A stretch of DNA of 64,000 nucleotides, from the NCBI RefSeq assembly GCF_002407065.1, contig NZ_CP023564.1:1302001-1366000 (forward strand), written 5' to 3'. Below are positions 45,643 through 55,594 of this stretch, one piece after another (the stretch's first letter is position 1; each line of letters opens with the position of its first letter). The translations under genes and the position numbers were made by a program. Under the pieces are notes generated by a model. The model did no database searches. It saw only the letters and a list, made by a program, of their open reading frames with translations, and was not told where the DNA came from. This stretch comes from Brachybacterium ginsengisoli (GTDB taxonomy: Bacteria; Actinomycetota; Actinomycetes; Actinomycetales; Dermabacteraceae).

Positions 45643-45724
45643 GGCAGATTACCCGAGCGGCCAAAGGGAGCTGACTGTAAATCAGCTGGCATTGCCTACG
45701 GGGGTTCGAATCCCTCATCTGCCA
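45643..45724 (+). tRNA. tRNA-Tyr (GTA)
   Basis: An 82-nt class II tRNA with a long variable arm. The acceptor pairs GGCAGAT with ATCTGCC, followed by A. The anticodon loop is CTGTAAA (anticodon GTA), and the T arm carries GGTTCGAATCC. CCA is not encoded. Confidence 0.95.
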
Positions 45725-45809
45725 CGGCGGAGGATCCATGTGATCCGAAGCACCGGGACCAGCCCCCGAATTGCCTCCGGGCGAAGAGGTGGGTAAAGTT
45801 CACCGGGTT

Positions 45810-45882
45810 GCCCTGATAGCTCAGTCGGCAGAGCATCTCCATGGTAAGGAGAAGGTCAAGGGTTCGATTCCCTTTCAGGGCT
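45810..45882 (+). tRNA. tRNA-Thr (GGT)
   Basis: 73 nt. The acceptor pairs GCCCTGA with TCAGGGC, discriminator T. Anticodon loop ATGGTAA within TCTCC/GGAGA gives anticodon GGT. T loop GGTTCGATTCC. CCA is not encoded. Confidence 0.95.
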
Positions 45883-45894
45883 CTGATGGATGCG

Positions 45895-45924
45895 GCGGCC
45901 CGGTCTCATTCGAGATCGGGCCGC
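45895..45924 (+). terminator. Hairpin between tRNA-Thr and tRNA-Met
   Basis: A 13-bp stem (45895-45907 with 45912-45924, one G-U pair) with a 4-base loop. It may end the tRNA-Tyr/Thr transcript. Confidence 0.6.
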
Positions 45925-45936
45925 TTCATCGGTCAC

Positions 45937-46013
45937 GCCGGGGTAGCTCAGACGGTTAGAGCGCACGACTCATAATCGTGAGGTCGCGGGTTCGATCCCC
46001 GCCCTCGGTACCA
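45937..46013 (+). tRNA. tRNA-Met (CAT), elongator type
   Basis: 77 nt including encoded CCA. Anticodon loop CTCATAA within CACGA/TCGTG. The anticodon stem lacks the three G-C pairs of the initiator, so this is elongator tRNA-Met; a CAT-anticodon tRNA-Ile modified by lysidine cannot be wholly excluded. The acceptor has two G-U pairs. Confidence 0.9.
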
Positions 46014-46110
46014 CACCGGTTTCCGCCGGAGTGCTGAATCCACATCCCCCGAGCACGGGGACCCACGAGGCGCACCGCAGGGAGCGCCACCCGGACGAAA
46101 GAGGCGAACC

Positions 46111-46281
46111 GTGGCGAGCAAGAGCTCTGACGTGCGTCCCAAGATCACCATGGCTTGTGTTGATTGCAAGGCGCGCAACTACATCACCAAGAAGAACCGT
46201 CGCAACACCCCGGATCGGCTCGAGCTCTCGAAGTTCTGCCCGACCTGCGGCAAGCAGACGGCGCACCGCGAGACCCGCTGA
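46111..46281 (+). CDS. rpmG: 50S ribosomal protein L33
   Basis: 56 residues from a GTG start with AAAGAGG upstream. Two CxxC pairs (Cys16/Cys19 and Cys43/Cys46) make it the zinc-binding form of L33. [21 protein letters not shown] is cut short here but is the family core. It sits 97 bp after tRNA-Met, the conserved actinobacterial tRNA-rpmG-MaoC order. Confidence 0.95.
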   Translation: MASKSSDVRPKITMACVDCKARNYITKKNRRNTPDRLELSKFCPTCGKQTAHRETR

Positions 46282-46301
46282 ACGGGTCAAGCACTGCTTC
46301 C

Positions 46302-46338
46302 ACGAAGGCCACCCGGGATCATCCCGGGTGGCCTTCGT
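46302..46338 (+). terminator. Strong terminator after rpmG
   Basis: A perfect 18-bp inverted repeat, 46302-46319 with 46321-46338, with a single unpaired central base (in practice a slightly larger loop). Confidence 0.85.
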
Positions 46339-46503
46339 CATGTCCGCCGCGTGCATCGGACCCGGCGCACCAGCCTCCGCACGCCCCCGGCCTCCGCACG
46401 GACCAGCCCGTCCCGCCCGGCCTGCCTGCACCCTCGGTCCGGCGGTGAGATGATCGAGGGGTTCGTATCCGTCGGCCCCGCCGACCCGACCTCGGGAGAC
46501 GTC

Positions 46504-46953
46504 ATGCCCACCACCCCCGATCCCGCCTTCGCCGGCCGCACGTACCCTGCGGGTCCCGTGCACACGGTCTCGGCCGCGAAGATCGTCGAGTTCGCCCGCG
46601 CCACCGGTGCGACCTCCGCGCTGCACACGGATGCCGAAGCGGCCCGTGGTGCCGGCCACGCCGATGTGGTCGCGCCGCCCACCTTCCTCGTCTCCCTCGC
46701 CCAGGCCACCGAGGCCCAGTACATCGAGGATCCGGCCTCCGGGATCGACTTCTCCCGGGTGGTCCACGGCGAGGAGTCCTTCACCCTCCACCGACCCGTG
46801 GTCGCCGGGGACCGACTGGTCCCCACCCTCACCGTCGAGGCCATCCGCGCCGCCGGCGGCCACGCGATGGTCACCACCCGCGTGGACCTCGCCGACGAGG
46901 CCGGCACCGAGGTCGCCGCCGTGCGCAGCATGCTCGTCGTCCGCGGCGACTGA
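46504..46953 (+). CDS. MaoC-like N-terminal-type dehydratase subunit (HadA-like)
   Basis: 149 residues of the hotdog MaoC_dehydrat_N type: it opens FAGRTYPAG, and APPTFLVSLAQA and VVHGEESFTLHRPVVAGDRL are typical of HadA. In mycobacteria HadA is the structural partner of HadB in the beta-hydroxyacyl-ACP dehydratase of FAS-II, in the same order after rpmG. This organism is not expected to make mycolates, so the substrate is unclear. The ATG at 46504 has GGGAGA upstream; the in-frame ATG at 46450 would add residues unlike the family. Confidence 0.85.
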   Translation: MPTTPDPAFAGRTYPAGPVHTVSAAKIVEFARATGATSALHTDAEAARGAGHADVVAPPTFLVSLAQATEAQYIEDPASGIDFSRVVHGEESFTLHRPVVAGDRLVPTLTVEAIRAAGGHAMVTTRVDLADEAGTEVAAVRSMLVVRGD

Positions 46954-47010
46954 CCCTGCCGCGACCGCCGCCGCAACATCCCGCCCGCCTCCACGGATCC
47001 AGGAGCAGAC

Positions 47011-47490
47011 ATGACCACCACCCCCGCCGCCCCCGCGGACCTCTCCGCACTGACCGTCGGCCAGGAGCTCGCCCGCACCCGTCACGAGGTCTCCCGCGAC
47101 ACCCTCGTGCGCTACGCCGGGGCCTCCGGCGACTTCAACCCCATCCACTACAACGACGCCGTCGCCGAGCAGGCCGGACTGCCCGGGGTCATCGCCCACG
47201 GCATGCTCACCATGGGCACTGCCATCACCGGGCTGCTCGACGCCATCGTCGATCCCACGGCGGTGCGCGCCTACTCCACCCGGTTCACCAACCCGATCCC
47301 GGTGCCCGCCACCGGCTCCGTGGCCCTCGAGGTCGTCGCCGTCGTCGGCGCGATCGACGAGGCGGCGGGCACCGCGCGGGTGGATCTGACCGCGCAGGTG
47401 GACGGGACCAAGGTGCTCGGCCGTGCCCGGGCCACCCTCGCCCTCCCGGCCGCCCCCGCTGATGGCTCGGCGGAGCAGGGCGCCGCATGA
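47011..47490 (+). CDS. MaoC-like hydratase/dehydratase (HadB-like)
   Basis: 159 residues with the R-specific hydratase signature GDFNPIHYND (catalytic Asp and His), followed by GVIAHGMLTMG, so this is the catalytic hotdog subunit. It lies 57 bp after the HadA-like gene, with CAGGAG before the ATG, and overlaps murB by four bases. Likely forms a heterodimer with the preceding protein. The acyl-CoA or acyl-ACP substrate is not known. Confidence 0.88.
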   Translation: MTTTPAAPADLSALTVGQELARTRHEVSRDTLVRYAGASGDFNPIHYNDAVAEQAGLPGVIAHGMLTMGTAITGLLDAIVDPTAVRAYSTRFTNPIPVPATGSVALEVVAVVGAIDEAAGTARVDLTAQVDGTKVLGRARATLALPAAPADGSAEQGAA

Positions 47491-48611
47491 GGCTCTCCGA
47501 CCTCACCACCCTCCGCATCGGCGGAGAGATCCGGAACCTCGTCGAGGCCCGCACCGCCGACGAGGTCATCGCGGCGGTCTCCGCGGCCGACGCCGCCGGG
47601 GAGCCGCTGCTCGTGCTCGGCGGCGGCTCGAACCTCGTCGCCTCCGATGAGCCCTTCGAAGGCACCGTGGTGCTGCTGCGGGACCCCGAGGACCCGCCGC
47701 TGCTGGACGCCACGTGCGAGGTGGGCGCCTCGGGGGAGCCCGATGGCATCCCCGTCGATCCCGCGGAGCTCACGCCGCTCGAGCCCACCTGCGGCGGTGC
47801 GCTCGTCGAGTACTTCGCCGGGGTGAACTGGGACCGGGCCGTCCGCTACGCGGTCGCCCGCGGGATGGTGGGCATCGAGGCGCTCTCCGGGATCCCCGGA
47901 TCCGTCGGCGCCACCCCGATCCAGAACGTGGGCGCCTACGGCCAGGAGGTCGCCGCGACCATCTCGCGCGTGCGCACCTGGGACCGTGAGCAGAACGCCG
48001 TGCGCACCTTCTTCGCGGCCGACTGCGGCTTCGCCTACCGCGACAGCGTCTTCAAGCGCACCCGCTACTCGGGCGTCCCCTCGGCGACGGGCCGCTACGT
48101 GGTTCTCTCGGTGACCTTCCAGCACACGATCGGTTCGCTCTCCGCCCCGATCCGCTACGCCCAGCTGGCCGATGCGCTCGGCGTCCGGGTCGGGGACCGG
48201 GCGCCGATGCAGCAGGTGCGTGAGACGGTGCTGAGCATCCGTGCGAGCAAGGGAATGGTGCTGGATCCGGGCGACCACGACACCTGGAGCGCCGGATCCT
48301 TCTTCACCAACCCGATCCTCGACGCCGCGGACGCCGAGCGTCTGCCCGCCGAGGCTCCCCGCTACGACGTCGGCGACGACCGGGTCAAGACCAGCGCGGC
48401 GTGGCTGATCAGCCACTCGGGGATCGAGCGCGGGCATGCCGTGGGGGAGCGGGCCGCCGTCTCCACCAAGCACTCCCTGGCACTGACGAACCGCGGGGGC
48501 GCCGGCAGCGACGACCTGGTCGCCCTCGCCCACGACGTCCAGGCCCGGGTCCAGGAGAGCTTCGGCATCCACCTCGAGCCCGAACCGGTGCGGCTCGGCC
48601 TCGCACTCTGA
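47487..48611 (+). CDS. murB: UDP-N-acetylenolpyruvoylglucosamine reductase
   Basis: MurB reduces enolpyruvyl-UDP-GlcNAc to UDP-MurNAc with NADPH and FAD, an early step of peptidoglycan synthesis in the cytoplasm. 374 residues with TLRIGG at the start, LGGGSNLV (FAD), [27 protein letters not shown] and the catalytic serine Ser271 in SAGSFFTNP. The start overlaps the HadB-like stop (ATGA). It is a type I-like enzyme with an insertion around residues 75-95. Confidence 0.95.
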   Translation: MRLSDLTTLRIGGEIRNLVEARTADEVIAAVSAADAAGEPLLVLGGGSNLVASDEPFEGTVVLLRDPEDPPLLDATCEVGASGEPDGIPVDPAELTPLEPTCGGALVEYFAGVNWDRAVRYAVARGMVGIEALSGIPGSVGATPIQNVGAYGQEVAATISRVRTWDREQNAVRTFFAADCGFAYRDSVFKRTRYSGVPSATGRYVVLSVTFQHTIGSLSAPIRYAQLADALGVRVGDRAPMQQVRETVLSIRASKGMVLDPGDHDTWSAGSFFTNPILDAADAERLPAEAPRYDVGDDRVKTSAAWLISHSGIERGHAVGERAAVSTKHSLALTNRGGAGSDDLVALAHDVQARVQESFGIHLEPEPVRLGLAL

Positions 48612-48696
48612 GCGCGACAGCGGCGGGGACGCCGACCGTCCTAAGATGGCCGGACGGCGTCCGTCGCCACCCCGCCCCGACCCTGCAGGAGGCCCT

Positions 48697-49965
48697 GTGA
48701 ACGTCCTCGACCAGTCCATCGCCGATCTCGATCCGGACATCGCCCAGGTGCTCGATCGCGAGCTCGCGCGCCAGCAGCGCACGCTCGAGATGATCGCGAG
48801 CGAGAACTTCGTCCCCCGCGCCGTGCTGCAGGCCCAGGGATCGGTCCTCACCAACAAGTACGCCGAGGGCTACCCGGGCCGCCGCTACTACGGTGGCTGC
48901 GAAGAGGTCGATGTCGCCGAGCAGATCGCGATCGACCGTGCGAAGGAGCTGTTCGGCGCCGAGCACGCGAACGTCCAGCCCCACTCGGGCGCCTCGGCGA
49001 ACGCCGCCGTCATGCACGCCCTGGCCCGCCCCGGCGACAAGCTCATGGGCCTGTCCCTCGCCCATGGCGGCCACCTCACCCACGGCATGAAGATCAACTT
49101 CTCCGGCCGTCTCTACGACATCGTGGCCTACGAGACCGAGCCCGGCACGGGCCTGATCGACATGGACAAGGTGCACGAGCTGGCCGTGGCCGAGCAGCCC
49201 AAGGTCATCGTCGCCGGCTGGTCGGCGTACACGCGCCAGCTCGACTTCCCCCGCTTCCGCGAGATCGCCGACGAGGTCGGCGCCGCGCTGTGGGTGGACA
49301 TGGCGCACTTCGCGGGCCTCGTCGCCGCGGGCCTGCACCCCAGCCCCGTCCCCTACGCGGACGTGGTCTCCACCACGATCCACAAGACCATCGGCGGTCC
49401 CCGCTCCGGCATGATCCTGTGCACGGAGAAGTGGGCCAAGAAGATCGACTCCGCGGTCTTCCCCGGCCAGCAGGGCGGCCCGCTCATGCACGTCATCGCG
49501 GCGAAGGCCGTGGCGCTGAAGGTCGCCGCCTCCGAGGACTTCAAGGACCGTCAGGCCCGCACCCTCGAGGGCGCGAAGATCCTCGCCGAGCGCCTCCAGG
49601 CCGAGGACGCGAAGGCGGCCGGGGTCAAGGTCATCTCCGGCGGCACCGACGTGCACCTCGTGCTCGTGGACCTCGTGGACAGCGAGCTCGACGGACAGCA
49701 GGCCGAGGACCGTCTGCACGAGGCCGGCATCACCGTGAACCGCAACGCGGTGCCCAACGATCCCCGCCCGCCGCGCGTCACCTCCGGCCTGCGCATCGGC
49801 ACGCCGGCGCTCGCCACCCGCGGCTTCGGCGCCGCCGAGTTCACCGAGGTCGCCGACGTCATCGCGCTCGCCCTCACCGGCGGCGCGGACCTCGAGTCGC
49901 TGCGCGCACGCACCGAGGCCCTCGCCGCGGCGAAGCCGCTGTACGCCGAGCTGCAGCAGTACTGA
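48697..49965 (+). CDS. glyA: Serine hydroxymethyltransferase
   Basis: GlyA interconverts serine and glycine with transfer of a one-carbon unit to tetrahydrofolate. 422 residues from GTG at 48697, which has GCAGGAGG upstream; an ATG at 48646 would overlap poor sequence. It has [29 protein letters not shown] and the PLP lysine Lys230 in [12 protein letters not shown]. Its neighbour folD uses the methylene-THF it makes. A possible -10, TAAGAT, lies at 48642. Confidence 0.95.
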   Translation: MNVLDQSIADLDPDIAQVLDRELARQQRTLEMIASENFVPRAVLQAQGSVLTNKYAEGYPGRRYYGGCEEVDVAEQIAIDRAKELFGAEHANVQPHSGASANAAVMHALARPGDKLMGLSLAHGGHLTHGMKINFSGRLYDIVAYETEPGTGLIDMDKVHELAVAEQPKVIVAGWSAYTRQLDFPRFREIADEVGAALWVDMAHFAGLVAAGLHPSPVPYADVVSTTIHKTIGGPRSGMILCTEKWAKKIDSAVFPGQQGGPLMHVIAAKAVALKVAASEDFKDRQARTLEGAKILAERLQAEDAKAAGVKVISGGTDVHLVLVDLVDSELDGQQAEDRLHEAGITVNRNAVPNDPRPPRVTSGLRIGTPALATRGFGAAEFTEVADVIALALTGGADLESLRARTEALAAAKPLYAELQQY

Positions 49966-49973
49966 TCACGCGC

Positions 49974-50005
49974 AGGGGGCCCGGCACCACGGCGCCGGGC
50001 CCCCT
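49974..50005 (+). terminator. Terminator between glyA and folD
   Basis: A 12-bp perfect stem (49974-49985 with 49994-50005) with an 8-base loop, nine bases after glyA. Confidence 0.75.
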
Positions 50006-50075
50006 CGCCGTCCTCGTGGAGGCACGTGCGGCCTCCCTTCGTTCGACCAGCCACCCCTGACATCCAAGGAGCGCC

Positions 50076-50975
50076 ATGACGGCACAGATCCTCGACGGCA
50101 AGGCCACCGCGAAGGCGATCAAGGAGGAGCTGGCCGAGCGCGTCACGCGACTCGTCGAGGCCGGGCACGAGCGCCCCGGACTCGCCACCCTCCTGGTCGG
50201 AGACGACCCCGGCAGCGCCGCCTATGTGCGCGGCAAGCACCGCGACAGCGAGCAGATCGGGCTCACCTCGATCCAGAAGCACCTCCCGGCGGATGCCACC
50301 CAGGCCGATGTCGAGGCTGTGGTCGACGAGCTCAACGCGGATCCCGCCTGCACCGGCTACATCGTCCAGCTCCCGCTCCCGAAGCAGATCGACACCGACG
50401 CGATCCTCGAGCGGATCGATCCGGCCAAGGACGCCGACGGCCTGCACCCCATGAACCTCGGTCGTCTGATGCTCAACGCCTACGGGCCGATCCACACCCC
50501 GCTGCCGTGCACGCCGCGAGCGGTCATCGATCTGCTCCTGCGCCACGACATCGACCTCGCGGGCAAGGACGTCGTCGTGATCGGCCGCGGCATCACCGTG
50601 GGCCGCTCGATCGGTGCGCTCATGACCCGCCGCAGCATCAACGCGACCGTCACGCTGACCCACACCGGCACCACCGACCTGCCGGAGCATCTCCGCCGGG
50701 CGGACGTGATCGTCGCGGCCGCGGGCGTCGCCCATCTGGTGCGTCCCGAGGACGTCAAGCCCGGCGCGATCGTGCTGGATGTCGGCGTCTCCCGCCAGGA
50801 GGACCCCGAGGGCGGGAAGGCGAAGCTCGTGGGCGATGTGGATCCCGCGGTCGCCGAGGTCGCCTCCTGGATCAGCCCCAACCCCGGAGGCGTCGGCCCG
50901 ATGACGCGAGCGCTGCTCATGAACAACGTCGTCGAGGCGGCCGAGCGCGCCGCGGGGATCGAGGTGTCCGCATGA
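50076..50975 (+). CDS. folD: Methylenetetrahydrofolate dehydrogenase / cyclohydrolase
   Basis: FolD oxidises 5,10-methylene-THF to methenyl-THF and hydrolyses it to 10-formyl-THF. 299 residues. Tyr50 and Lys54 in [11 protein letters not shown] are the usual catalytic pair. [20 protein letters not shown] and the NADP-binding [11 protein letters not shown] follow, and [11 protein letters not shown] is near the end. Overlaps the next gene by four bases. Positioned after glyA, it makes a folate one-carbon pair. Confidence 0.95.
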   Translation: MTAQILDGKATAKAIKEELAERVTRLVEAGHERPGLATLLVGDDPGSAAYVRGKHRDSEQIGLTSIQKHLPADATQADVEAVVDELNADPACTGYIVQLPLPKQIDTDAILERIDPAKDADGLHPMNLGRLMLNAYGPIHTPLPCTPRAVIDLLLRHDIDLAGKDVVVIGRGITVGRSIGALMTRRSINATVTLTHTGTTDLPEHLRRADVIVAAAGVAHLVRPEDVKPGAIVLDVGVSRQEDPEGGKAKLVGDVDPAVAEVASWISPNPGGVGPMTRALLMNNVVEAAERAAGIEVSA

Positions 50976-51793
50976 CCCTCACCCTCGCCACCGTCAACGT
51001 CAACGGCCTGCGCGCCGCCGCTCGGAAGGGGATGCCCGACTGGCTCGCCACCACCTCGGCGGACGTCATCACCCTGCAGGAGGTGCGCGCCCCCGATGAG
51101 CTGCTCGCCGGTCTGGTCGGCGAGGGCTGGAGCATCGTCGGAGAGGCCTCGCAGCTCAAGGGCCGCGCCGGCGTCGCGGTCGCCGTGCGCACCTCCCGAG
51201 AGGACGTCGATCTCGAGACGGCGCGGCGCGGCCTGCCCGGGCTCGAGGGCGATGCGCACACCGGTCGCTGGATGGAGGTCGATCTCGAGGACCCCTTCGG
51301 CGACGGCCGCACCCTCACCGTGATCTCCTGCTACATGCACTCGGGGAACACCGAGAAGCCGCAGACGATGACCGACAAGTACGCCTTCCTCGACGTGGCC
51401 ATGGCCCGTCTCGAGGAGCTGCGTGCCGCCGGCGGCCACGTGGTGCTCACCGGCGACATCAACATCGCCCATGCCGAGTGGGACATCAAGAACTGGAAGG
51501 GCAACCTGAAGTCCGCCGGCTTCCTGCCCGAGGAGCGCGCCTACCTCGACCGGCTGACCTCCGAGGGCGGGTACACGGATGTGCACCGCCGCCTCCACGG
51601 CGACGGCCCCGGCCCGTACACCTGGTGGTCGCAGCGCGGCAAGGCGTTCGACAACGACTCGGGCTGGAGGATCGACTACCAGCTGGCCACCGAGGATCTC
51701 GCCTCCCGCGCGGCCACCGCCCAGGTGGACCGTGCGCCGAGCTACGACACCCGATGGTCCGACCACGCACCGCTGGTGATCAGCTACTCCTGA
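50972..51793 (+). CDS. xthA: Exodeoxyribonuclease III family nuclease
   Basis: 273 residues of the exonuclease/endonuclease/phosphatase fold, probably an AP endonuclease and 3' exonuclease for base-excision repair. Motifs: [12 protein letters not shown] (metal-binding Glu), [14 protein letters not shown] (Asp/Asn), GWRIDYQ and the final SDHAP with catalytic His. The start is the ATG overlapping the folD stop; a frame open to 50507 lies inside folD and is not real. The xthA symbol is used for the family; AP-specific versus related activity cannot be told apart. Confidence 0.9.
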   Translation: MTLTLATVNVNGLRAAARKGMPDWLATTSADVITLQEVRAPDELLAGLVGEGWSIVGEASQLKGRAGVAVAVRTSREDVDLETARRGLPGLEGDAHTGRWMEVDLEDPFGDGRTLTVISCYMHSGNTEKPQTMTDKYAFLDVAMARLEELRAAGGHVVLTGDINIAHAEWDIKNWKGNLKSAGFLPEERAYLDRLTSEGGYTDVHRRLHGDGPGPYTWWSQRGKAFDNDSGWRIDYQLATEDLASRAATAQVDRAPSYDTRWSDHAPLVISYS

Positions 51794-51985
51794 GAAGGAC
51801 GGGATCGTTCGGCAGGGCTGCGTGCAGCGCCGCCGGACGATCCCGGACCGGATGGGGACGGACCCGCCCGGTCCGGGCTGCCGGGGTGTCTTCCGCGAAC
51901 GGCCCTGTGGCTCTACGGTGAGGGAGCTCGCCCCGGCGTCGCAGCGACGCGCGCCGGATCGTCCCGCACCCCTCGAGGAGCTCCC

Positions 51986-52855
51986 ATGGGAGACACCGCC
52001 CGCACCCTGGCCCTTCTGGACGCCGACATCGCCCATCACGTGCGCGGCGCCCTGCCTCCGGACGGAGGCGACCCCGTCCTGCTGATGATCGGTCAGCCGA
52101 TGACCTCCGAGGGCTTCTCCGACCTCGCCGAGCAGCTGCCCGAGCGCACCGTGGTGACCTACGATCCGCGCGGTCTCGGGGAGAGCACCCGGCGCGACGA
52201 CAGCGCGCTGAACGATCCCGTCCTGCAGGCCGAGGATCTGCACGCCCTGGTCGAGCACCTCGGCGGCCCGGTCGACCTCTTCGCCAGCAGCGGGGGAGCG
52301 GTCGCCGGCCTCGCACTCCTCACGGCGCATCCCGAGGACATCCGACTCCTCGTGGCCCATGAGCCGCCGCTGTTCGGGCTGCTGCCCGATGCGGAGGCGG
52401 TCGCCGCGGTGAACCAGGCGGTCACCGAGCGGTATCACGAGCGTGGATGGGGCGCAGGGCTCGCGGCCTTCATCGTGATGTCCTCCTGGCAGGGCGAGCT
52501 CACCGAGGAGGTCAGCGCACAGTTCCCCGCGCCGGAGCAGTTCGGGCTTCCTGCGGCGGACGACGGCCGACGGGACGATCCCCTGCTCTCCGGGGCGAGC
52601 GCCCCGGTCACCGACTACGTCCCGGATCTCGAGGCCCTCCGTGCTCAGAGCGGGAAGCTCGTGCTCGGCCTCGGCGAGCAGACCGGGCAGGCGATCACCG
52701 CGCGCTCCACAGCGGCCCTCGCGGAGCGCCTCGGCGTGACCACGACGTCCTTCCCAGGGGACCATGGCGGCTTCCACGCCGGGGACCCGTCGAATCCCGG
52801 GGATCCGGCGGCCTTCGCGGAGCGCCTGCGCGAGGTGTTCGCCGGCGGCCGCTGA
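51986..52855 (+). CDS. Alpha/beta hydrolase
   Basis: 289 residues with the alpha/beta hydrolase plan: YDPRGLGEST after strand 4, a nucleophile elbow ASSGG (Ser102 as likely nucleophile; the first Gly of GxSxG is Ala), and a C-terminal GDHGGFH with the probable catalytic His. The substrate is unknown. CGAGGAGC precedes the ATG. The 192 bp upstream show no gene. It converges with sdhB, with a shared terminator between them. Confidence 0.8.
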   Translation: MGDTARTLALLDADIAHHVRGALPPDGGDPVLLMIGQPMTSEGFSDLAEQLPERTVVTYDPRGLGESTRRDDSALNDPVLQAEDLHALVEHLGGPVDLFASSGGAVAGLALLTAHPEDIRLLVAHEPPLFGLLPDAEAVAAVNQAVTERYHERGWGAGLAAFIVMSSWQGELTEEVSAQFPAPEQFGLPAADDGRRDDPLLSGASAPVTDYVPDLEALRAQSGKLVLGLGEQTGQAITARSTAALAERLGVTTTSFPGDHGGFHAGDPSNPGDPAAFAERLREVFAGGR

Positions 52856-52896
52856 ACCGTGACGATCCCTGTGCGGGATCGCGCGGGGCACCGCAG

Positions 52897-52940
52897 ACGA
52901 CGAGGACCGATGCTCCCTGCGGAGCATCGGTCCTCGTCGT
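52897..52940. terminator. Bidirectional terminator between hydrolase and sdhB
   Basis: A perfect 20-bp stem (52897-52916 with 52921-52940) with a 4-base loop lies between convergent genes and can serve both strands. Confidence 0.85.
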
Positions 52941-52984
52941 GCCGTGCGGTCATCGGCCCGTGCGCGGGACGACGACCGGATCGA

Positions 52985-53746
52985 TCAGATGCGGCCGGTG
53001 AGCACGGCCTGCTTGACCTCGGCGATCGCCTTGGTCACCTGGATGCCGCGCGGGCAGGCCTCGGTGCAGTTGAAGGTGGTGCGGCAGCGCCACACACCCT
53101 CCTTGGAGTTCAGGATCTCCAGGCGCTGCTCGCCGGCATCATCGCGCGAGTCGAAGATGAAGCGGTGCGCGTTGACGATCGCGGCCGGGCCGAAGTACTG
53201 CCCATCGGTCCAGAACACCGGGCACGAGGAGGTGCACGCGGCGCACAGGATGCACTTGGTCGTGTCGTCGTAGCGCTCGCGCTGCTCCGCGGACTGCAGA
53301 CGCTCCTTGCTCGGCTCCTGACCACCGGCGACCAGGAAGGGCATGACCTCCTTGTAGGAGTCGAAGAACGGCTCCATGTCGACGATCAGGTCCTTCTCGA
53401 CCGGCAGGCCCTTGATGGGCTCGACGGTGATCGGCTTCTTGATGTCGAGGTCCTTCAGCAGCGTCTTGCAGGCCAGACGGTTGCGGCCGTTGATCCGCAT
53501 GGCGTCGGAGCCGCACACGCCGTGGGCGCAGGAGCGACGGAAGGTCAGCGAGCCGTCCTGGTGCCACTTGATCTCGTGGAGCGCGTCCAGCACACGGTCG
53601 GTGCCGTGCATCGTGACGGTGAACTCCTCCCAGCGGGCACCCTTCTCGCTGTCCGGGTCGAAGCGCGAGATGCGCAGGGTGACCTCGAACGAGGGGACCT
53701 CGCCTGCGCCGGCGTCGGCCTGGGGCTTCTCAGCGACGGCAGTCAT
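52985..53746 (-). CDS. sdhB: Succinate dehydrogenase iron-sulfur subunit
   Basis: 253 residues. It carries electrons from the flavin to quinone through three clusters: 2Fe-2S ligands in SCAHGVCGSDAM and the following Cys, 4Fe-4S in CILCAACTSSCP, and 3Fe-4S in CRTTFNCTEACPRG. The start codon overlaps the sdhA stop by one base (TGATG). Last gene of sdhCDAB. Confidence 0.96.
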   Translation of the reverse strand: MTAVAEKPQADAGAGEVPSFEVTLRISRFDPDSEKGARWEEFTVTMHGTDRVLDALHEIKWHQDGSLTFRRSCAHGVCGSDAMRINGRNRLACKTLLKDLDIKKPITVEPIKGLPVEKDLIVDMEPFFDSYKEVMPFLVAGGQEPSKERLQSAEQRERYDDTTKCILCAACTSSCPVFWTDGQYFGPAAIVNAHRFIFDSRDDAGEQRLEILNSKEGVWRCRTTFNCTEACPRGIQVTKAIAEVKQAVLTGRI

Positions 53747-55521
53747 CAGAAGGTACGCTCCTTGGGCTCGTAGCGGGTGATCACGACGGGCTTGGTGCCC
53801 AGGCGGATCGGGGTTCCCTCGACGCCGTCCTCACCCGGCAGGGTGCGGTAGGCCATGGTGTGCTCGAGGAAGTTGACGTCGTCGCGCTTCTCGAAGTCCT
53901 CGCGGAAGTGACCGCCGCGGGACTCCTTGCGGTGCAGAGCGCCGAGCGCCACGATCTCCGCGAGGTCCAGGAGGAAGCCCAGCTCCACGGCCTCCATGAG
54001 GTCGAGGTTGTAGCGGCGACCCTTGTCCTGGATGGCCACGGTCTCGTAGCGCTTCTTGAGCTCGGTGATCCCGGCCAGGGCGCGACGGCAGGTCTCATCG
54101 GTGCGGAACACCTGGACGTTGGCGTCCATGAGCTCCTGCAGCTCGAGACGGATGTCGGCGATCCGATCCTCGGTGGCGGGACGGTCGCGCAGACGCTGCA
54201 GCAGCTCCACGGTGGGGAGCTCGACGTCCTCGGACAGCTCCGGCAGGTCCACGGTCGCGGCGTACTCCGCGGCGGCGATGCCGGCGCGGCGGCCGAACAC
54301 GTTGATGTCGAGCAGCGAGTTGGTGCCCAGGCGGTTGCCGCCGTGCACCGAGACGCAGGCGGTCTCGCCCGCGGCGTACATCCCCGGGATCACGTCGGTC
54401 TCGTTGCGCAGCACCTCGCCCTTGATGTTCGTGGGGATGCCGCCCATGCCGTAGTGCGCGGTGGGGAAGACCGGGATCGGGTCCGTGTACGGCTCGACGC
54501 CCAGGTATGTGCGGGCGAACTCGGTGATGTCCGGCAGCTTCGCATCGATGTGCGAGGGCTCCAGGTGGGTGAGGTCCAGGAAGACGTAGTCCTTCTTGGG
54601 CCCGGCGCCGCGGCCCTCGCGCACCTCGTTGGCCATGGCGCGCGCCACGACGTCGCGCGGGGCGAGGTCCTTCAGCGTCGGGGCGTAGCGCTCCATGAAG
54701 CGCTCCATGTCGCAGTTGCGGAGGATCGCTCCCTCGCCGCGAGCCGCCTCGGAGAGCAGGATGCCCAGCCCGGCCAGGCCCGTCGGGTGGAACTGGAAGA
54801 ACTCCATGTCCTCCAGCGGGATGCCGCGGCGGAAGGCCATCGCGGGGCCGTCGCCGGTGAGGGTGTGGGCGTTGGAGGTGGTCTTGAAGATCTTCCCGAA
54901 GCCGCCGGAGGCGAACACCACGGACTTCGCACGGAAGACGTGGATCTCGCCGGTGGCCAGCTCGTAGGTGACCACGCCGGAGGCCCGCACGCCCTCGTCG
55001 CTGCGGGGGTCGCCGGTCATCAGCACATCGAGCACGTAGTACTCGTTGAAGAACTCCACCTCCTGCTTGACGCAGTTCTGGTAGAGGGTCTGCAGGATCA
55101 TGTGGCCGGTGCGGTCCGCGGCGTAGCAGGAGCGGCGCACGGGCGCCTCGCCGTGGTCACGGGTGTGACCGCCGAAGCGGCGCTGGTCGATCTTGCCCTC
55201 GGGCGTGCGGTTGAACGGCAGCCCCATCTTCTCGAGGTCGAGGACCGCGTCGATGGCCTCCTTGGCCATGACCTCCGCGGCGTCCTGGTCGACGAGGTAG
55301 TCGCCGCCCTTGACGGTGTCGTAGGTGTGCCACTCCCAGTTGTCGTCCTCGACGTTGGCGAGGGCGGCGCACATGCCGCCCTGGGCCGCGCCGGTGTGGG
55401 AGCGCGTGGGGTAGAGCTTGGTGACGACCGCGGTGCGTGCGCTCTTGGAGGACTCCAGGGCTGCGCGCATGCCGGCGCCGCCGGCTCCGATGATCACCAC
55501 GTCGTAGTTATGGGTCTGCAT
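53746..55521 (-). CDS. sdhA: Succinate dehydrogenase flavoprotein subunit
   Basis: 591 residues. FAD-binding GAGGAGMRAAL near the N-terminus, the covalent-FAD histidine in RSHTGAAQGG, RRFGGHTRDHGE and the HPTGLAGLG substrate region are all present, as is GGNRLGTNSLLD. It oxidises succinate to fumarate in the TCA cycle on the inner face of the membrane. 73 bp separate it from sdhD. Confidence 0.97.
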   Translation of the reverse strand: MQTHNYDVVIIGAGGAGMRAALESSKSARTAVVTKLYPTRSHTGAAQGGMCAALANVEDDNWEWHTYDTVKGGDYLVDQDAAEVMAKEAIDAVLDLEKMGLPFNRTPEGKIDQRRFGGHTRDHGEAPVRRSCYAADRTGHMILQTLYQNCVKQEVEFFNEYYVLDVLMTGDPRSDEGVRASGVVTYELATGEIHVFRAKSVVFASGGFGKIFKTTSNAHTLTGDGPAMAFRRGIPLEDMEFFQFHPTGLAGLGILLSEAARGEGAILRNCDMERFMERYAPTLKDLAPRDVVARAMANEVREGRGAGPKKDYVFLDLTHLEPSHIDAKLPDITEFARTYLGVEPYTDPIPVFPTAHYGMGGIPTNIKGEVLRNETDVIPGMYAAGETACVSVHGGNRLGTNSLLDINVFGRRAGIAAAEYAATVDLPELSEDVELPTVELLQRLRDRPATEDRIADIRLELQELMDANVQVFRTDETCRRALAGITELKKRYETVAIQDKGRRYNLDLMEAVELGFLLDLAEIVALGALHRKESRGGHFREDFEKRDDVNFLEHTMAYRTLPGEDGVEGTPIRLGTKPVVITRYEPKERTF

Positions 55522-55594
55522 GTCGGGTGACTGCTCCGTTTCGGGTCGACCGGGAAGTGGGGTGGGACGGCCGCTCCGCGGCCGTCCGGGGGCG

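Noticed and set aside
45937-46013. Initiator tRNA-fMet
   Set aside because: The anticodon stem CACGA/TCGTG lacks the three consecutive G-C pairs of initiators.
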